Positions 42,965 through 46,125 of a stretch of DNA of 46,125 bases are shown here, piece by piece (position 1 is the first letter of the stretch; each line of letters opens with the position of its first letter). Source of the stretch: Puniceicoccales bacterium (GTDB taxonomy: Bacteria > Verrucomicrobiota > Verrucomicrobiia > Opitutales > JAIRLM01). Position numbers and translations under genes: made by a program. The notes beneath the pieces are model-generated. The model was not told where the DNA came from, ran no database searches, and was given only the letters and a program-made list of their open reading frames with translations. The stretch lies in contig JAIRMB010000061.1 of assembly GCA_031258995.1 (NCBI GenBank), forward strand, positions 1-46,125. Reading direction: 5' to 3'.

Positions 42965-43407
42965 GTCTTCTCCCCCATTCTTACAGCGATTCCCATACTG
43001 CGGGCCGTTCCCTCCACCATCCGCATGGCCGCTTCCACATCGTTCGCATTTAAATCTGCCATTTTTTTCTGGGCAACCTCGCGAACCTGCTGACGCGTAA
43101 CAGATCCGACGATGGTCTTGTTGGGCATGCCGGAACCACCTTTGACACCCGCCGCCTTCCTTAGGAGCACGGACGCGGGCGGAGACTTCATGATGAAGTC
43201 AAACGACTTGTCGGCATAGACGCTGATAACCACCGGAATGATCGTCCCCACTTGGTCCTTTGTCTTGGCATTGAATTCCTTACAGAAACCCATGATGTTC
43301 ACGCCCGCAGATCCGAGTGCGGGACCGACCGGCGGGGCGGGATTCGCCTCCCCGGCCGGAAGCTGCAGTTTGATTAACTTAACAATTTTTTTCTTCGGAG
43401 CGGCCAT
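42961..43407 (-). CDS. rplK: 50S ribosomal protein L11
   Basis: 148 residues. VKLIKLQLPAGEANPAPPVG, PALGSAGVNIMGFCKEFNAK and the C-terminal RNA-binding domain with NDVEAAMRMVEGTARSMGI are present. One base separates it from nusG. Confidence 0.97.
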   Translation of the reverse strand: MAAPKKKIVKLIKLQLPAGEANPAPPVGPALGSAGVNIMGFCKEFNAKTKDQVGTIIPVVISVYADKSFDFIMKSPPASVLLRKAAGVKGGSGMPNKTIVGSVTRQQVREVAQKKMADLNANDVEAAMRMVEGTARSMGIAVRMGEKT

Positions 43408-43408
43408 G

Positions 43409-44008
43409 TCAGACCTCCTCTCTGCTAACTTGCCAAAATTCTAAATCCACTGGAGTCTTCCTACCAAAAAGACCGACTGAGACCCGTAACCTGCCGGCCT
43501 CCTCATCCAAACTCTCAACTTCCCCACTCGATCCGGCAAACGGACCATCCGTAATTTTCACAGGCGTACCAACTTCATAGAACTTCTTAGACATCACGGG
43601 CTGTTGCTGCGTTGCCGCCCGCGCACGAATCTCATCCACTTCGGACTGCTTCAGCGGCGTGGGGCGACGTCCGGAGCCAACAAACCCGGAAACGCCCTCC
43701 GTCTCCGCAATTAGGCGCCAAAGCACCTGCCGCAGCTCGCCATTGCCCTCGTAGAGATCCATCTCGGCAAATAAATAGCCGGGGTAGAGCTTTCGTTGGC
43801 GCGTTATTTTTTTCCCATTGCGCACCTCACAAAACAGTGCAACGGGAAAAAGAATTTCACGAATCCATTTCTCCGCTCCGATCGATCGAGCACGAAGACG
43901 CAACGCCTTCTGTGCCTTCGCTTCACAATTTGAAAGGACCTGCAGAGTGTACCAATAAAAGGAGCCCTCGCCTTGGGCAGATTCGTCTGAAGCAGAATCA
44001 CTGCACAT
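43409..44008 (-). CDS. nusG: transcription termination/antitermination factor NusG
   Basis: 199 residues. The NGN domain begins FYWYTLQVLSNCEAKAQKAL and includes RKLYPGYLFAEM, and the KOW domain is GTPVKITDGPFAGSSGEVES. An acidic leader of about 17 residues precedes the core. NusG couples RNA polymerase to ribosomes or Rho; location between secE and rplK is standard. Confidence 0.96.
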   Translation of the reverse strand: MCSDSASDESAQGEGSFYWYTLQVLSNCEAKAQKALRLRARSIGAEKWIREILFPVALFCEVRNGKKITRQRKLYPGYLFAEMDLYEGNGELRQVLWRLIAETEGVSGFVGSGRRPTPLKQSEVDEIRARAATQQQPVMSKKFYEVGTPVKITDGPFAGSSGEVESLDEEAGRLRVSVGLFGRKTPVDLEFWQVSREEV

Positions 44009-44020
44009 AGTACAAACCCC

Positions 44021-44227
44021 TTAGCGGACGAGATCCATCAGCAAATTTGTCATCTGAAAAAGAGAGAAATCGACAGCGCTAACAAAAAGGCCCAGCGAAA
44101 CCGCCCCAACTAGAACTGTGACCAGAGCGCGACGAAACTCGCCGGCGGTCGGCCAGCTTACCTTCCTAAGCTCCCCCGCCGTCTCTGACAGAAAACGCCC
44201 CGTCCTTCTCAATATGCCCGTTGCCAA
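44021..44227 (-). CDS. secE: preprotein translocase subunit SecE
   Basis: 68 residues with the short single-helix form of SecE. The amphipathic signature ETAGELRKVSWPTAGEFRRA is followed by one membrane helix (LVTVLVGAVSLGLFVSAVDF). Partner of SecY. Confidence 0.93.
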   Translation of the reverse strand: MATGILRRTGRFLSETAGELRKVSWPTAGEFRRALVTVLVGAVSLGLFVSAVDFSLFQMTNLLMDLVR

Positions 44228-44246
44228 CGTTTAAGCCTTTCTTCTC

Positions 44247-44323
44247 TGGCAGGGGAAGAGGGAATCGAACCCCCAACCTACGGTTTTGGAGACCGTTGCT
44301 CTGCCAAATTGAGCTATTCCCCT
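44247..44323 (-). tRNA. trnW: tRNA-Trp (anticodon CCA)
   Basis: On the minus strand the cloverleaf folds with acceptor AGGGGAA/TTCCCCT, D arm GCTC/GAGC, anticodon arm ACGGT-CTCCAAA-ACCGT with anticodon CCA, and T arm around TTCGATT. The discriminator base is G (44250), and the CCA end is encoded (44247-44249). It lies between tuf and secE, its usual place in many bacteria. Confidence 0.96.
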
Positions 44324-44436
44324 TTAAGGATTTTGGAGCCTCATCTCAGAATGCGCCTCTTTGGCGATGGCAAGCGAAAAGCACAGAATAAAAAAATTTC
44401 TTTCACTCCTCACTGCCTCAGTCAAAAATTTCACCC

Positions 44437-45630
44437 CTATACGAGGACCTCCACGACGCGGCCTGCTCCAACGGTCCGCCCACCCTCTCGAATGGCAAAG
44501 CGCTGCCCCTTTTCCATGGCGATGGGCTTCTGCAGCTCCACCTCGATGGCCTGGTTGTCGCCGGGCATCATCATTTCCACGCCGTCCGACAGCTTAATCA
44601 CGCCCGTAACATCCGTCGTGCGAAAATAAAACTGGGGCCGATAGCCGTTCAGGAACGGCGTATGGCGGCCGCCCTCATCCTTGGAGAGCACATACACTTC
44701 CGCCTTGAACTTGGTGTGCGGCTTGATGGTGCCAGGCTTGGCTAAGACATGGCCCCGCTCTATCTGATCTTTCTCGACGCCGCGCAAAAGGACGCCCACG
44801 TTATCGCCGGCCTGTCCCTGGTCGAGAAGCTTCCTAAACATCTCTACGCCAGTCGCTACTGTTTTGCGAACTCCCTCGCCGAGACCCACAATCTCCACCT
44901 CATCGCCCACCTTCACGATACCGCGCTCGATGCGACCGGTCGCCACGGTGCCGCGGCCCGTAATGGAAAACACGTCCTCTATGGACATTAGGAACGGCTT
45001 ATCAACCTCCCGCTGTGGTTCCGGAATGTCCTTATCGATCGCCTCCAGGAGAGCCGTAATGGCCGCAACTCCTTCCGGCTTTCCTTCGAGGGCCGCCAGC
45101 GCAGAACCGCGAATGACTGTAATATTATCCCCATCAAACTCATATTTAGTGAGTAGGTCGCGAATCTCCATTTCGACCAACTCCAACAGCTCCGGATCGT
45201 CTAGCAAATCCACCTTATTTAGAAAGACAACGATCCGCGGCACGCCCACCTGACGGGCGAGCAAAATATGCTCGCGGGTCTGCGGCATAGGTCCATCGGC
45301 GGCACTTACCACTAAAATCGCTCCATCCATCTGAGCCGCACCGGTGATCATATTTTTCACGAAATCCGCGTGCCCGGGACAGTCCACGTGGGCATAGTGC
45401 CGTTTTTCGCTCTCGTATTCCACGTGCGATACGGCTATGGTCACCGTCTTGGATTCGTCGCGGACGGTACCGCCCTTTGTAATGTCCGCGTAAGACTTAA
45501 ACTGCGCTAGGCCGCGATCCGACTGCACTTTCAGTATAGCAGTCGTGAGCGTTGATTTCCCATGGTCCACGTGGCCAATGGTTCCAACGTTGACGTGGGG
45601 CTTATTTCTCTGGAAGTTCTCCTTCGCCAT
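44437..45630 (-). CDS. tuf: elongation factor Tu
   Basis: 397 residues. G motifs: GHVDHGKSTLT, DCPGHADFVKNMI, FLNKVDLLDD. The end of the protein is FAIREGGRTVGAGRVVEVLV. It delivers aminoacyl-tRNA to the ribosome. It is flanked by tRNA-Thr and tRNA-Trp and is the first protein gene of the cluster. The 113 bases to trnW hold no gene. Confidence 0.98.
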   Translation of the reverse strand: MAKENFQRNKPHVNVGTIGHVDHGKSTLTTAILKVQSDRGLAQFKSYADITKGGTVRDESKTVTIAVSHVEYESEKRHYAHVDCPGHADFVKNMITGAAQMDGAILVVSAADGPMPQTREHILLARQVGVPRIVVFLNKVDLLDDPELLELVEMEIRDLLTKYEFDGDNITVIRGSALAALEGKPEGVAAITALLEAIDKDIPEPQREVDKPFLMSIEDVFSITGRGTVATGRIERGIVKVGDEVEIVGLGEGVRKTVATGVEMFRKLLDQGQAGDNVGVLLRGVEKDQIERGHVLAKPGTIKPHTKFKAEVYVLSKDEGGRHTPFLNGYRPQFYFRTTDVTGVIKLSDGVEMMMPGDNQAIEVELQKPIAMEKGQRFAIREGGRTVGAGRVVEVLV

Positions 45631-45659
45631 GGTCTTTTCCTGTTAATTCCTAAAACCAG

Positions 45660-45735
45660 TGGAGCCCCCGAGCGGATTTGAACCGCTGACCTCGTCCTTA
45701 CCAAGGACGCGCTCTGCCAACTGAGCTACAAGGGC
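45660..45735 (-). tRNA. trnT: tRNA-Thr (anticodon GGT)
   Basis: On the minus strand: acceptor GCCCTTG/CGGGGGC (with two G-T pairs), anticodon arm CGTCC-TTGGTAA-GGACG with anticodon GGT, T loop TTCAAAT, discriminator T at 45663 and an encoded CCA (45660-45662). It directly precedes tuf and probably is made from the same transcript. Confidence 0.96.
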
Positions 45736-45887
45736 CTCCAGGGCGCAAATTTCTACCACCGACGCCCCACTCGAGGCGGTAAAGTGGGGGCGGCTGGCGG
45801 ACCGTCAAGTGTTTTTTGGGGAAATTTTCACCGATCGACACAAAACGTTTCGCGGCGCAAAGTTTCGAAAAATTAGTTCCGCCAATG
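45736..45887 (-). promoter_or_regulatory. intergenic region with putative promoter of the trnT-tuf-ribosomal cluster
   Basis: On the minus strand TTGACG (45803-45808) is followed after 18 bases by CTTTAC (45779-45784), a fair -35 and a weaker -10 box, about 45 bases before tRNA-Thr. As the only larger gap upstream of the minus-strand cluster it is the likeliest main promoter. A run of six A/T-rich bases before the -35 box could act as an UP element. Confidence 0.45.
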
Positions 45888-46125
45888 CTAGGCCGTGCGG
45901 CGGCGGGCGTCTTCCCGTAAAAAATTTTGCAGATTGTCAAACTCCTTCGCTACGTGCACTTTGGCGGCCATCAAATCTTGATTTTGGTCCACGGCAAAAA
46001 GATAGAATTTTACCTTTGGCTCCGTGCCACTGCCTCGGACGGCTACCCGACAGCCGCCGGCCAATTCAAAGATGTGGAAGTCATCGGCAAAAATCCGTCC
46101 GCCTTCGCCGTCGTCTGCCCCCCGC
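45888..46125 (-). CDS. phosphomannomutase/phosphoglucomutase, C-terminal end
   Basis: The frame enters from the right edge and ends with TAG at 45888-45890; 79 codons are visible. The phosphate-binding C-terminal motif VAVRGSGTEPKVKFY is typical of phosphohexomutases (alpha-D-phosphohexomutase superfamily). The segment before it (RIFADDFHIFELAGGCR) also fits. Substrate specificity depends on the missing part. It runs in the same direction as the ribosomal cluster and ends about 150 bases before tRNA-Thr. Confidence 0.85.
   Translation of the reverse strand, partial: RGADDGEGGRIFADDFHIFELAGGCRVAVRGSGTEPKVKFYLFAVDQNQDLMAAKVHVAKEFDNLQNFLREDARRRTA

Noticed and set aside
45698..45940. Open frame across tRNA-Thr and its upstream region
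   Set aside because: It overlaps a complete tRNA and the likely promoter and has no recognisable product.

Overview
The window comes from a Gram-negative bacterium with a Ysc-type type III secretion system (T3SS). It is most likely a member of the PVC group, and the best guess is a host-associated Verrucomicrobiota (Opitutales/Puniceicoccales-like). The reasons are the order rplQ-rpoA-rpsD-rpsK-rpsM-map-secY, the chlamydial/verrucomicrobial look of S4 and S12, and a virulence-type SctV. The lineage is inferred; a 16S or RpoB tree would settle it.

Layout. (1) 1-1932: end of an ABC permease gene, a hairpin-bearing gap, coaE and an orphan two-helix membrane protein. (2) 2070-10106, plus strand: a T3SS locus. 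A SycN-like chaperone, SctX-like, SctY-like and SctV lie in the same relative order as sycN-yscX-yscY-yscV of Yersinia. A three-gene cassette of unrecognised coiled-coil proteins (called A, B and C here) occurs twice: before sycN and between sctX and sctY. (3) 10150-13993, minus: a stand-alone 5'-3' exonuclease, dCMP deaminase, arabinose-5-phosphate isomerase and phosphoglucosamine mutase. (4) 14047-15574, plus: two oligopeptide-type ABC ATPases. (5) 15520-45735, minus: an unbroken transcription/translation super-cluster. In transcription order it reads trnT-tuf-trnW-secE-nusG-rplKAJL-rpoBC-rpsL-rpsG-fusA-rpsJ-rplCDWB-rpsS-rplV-rpsC-rplP-rpmC-rpsQ-rplNXE-rpsN-rpsH-rplFR-rpsE-rplO-secY-map-rpsM-rpsK-rpsD-rpoA-rplQ. 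(6) 45888-46125: the end of a phosphohexomutase gene.

The most interesting part is the T3SS locus. The A-B-C cassette sits where Yersinia carries the gatekeeper genes yopN-tyeA. It has been duplicated with its upstream non-coding region and with the first codons of sycN, which remain as a remnant at 7404-7493. The simplest model is a tandem duplication of A-B-C-sycN-sctX followed by loss of the second sycN and sctX. The two copies are mosaic: some blocks are about 95-98% identical and others have diverged strongly. The 21-bp heptad repeats in A and B differ in number between copies. A, B and C are candidate secreted substrates, translocon or regulatory partners of this T3SS; no known family was recognised.
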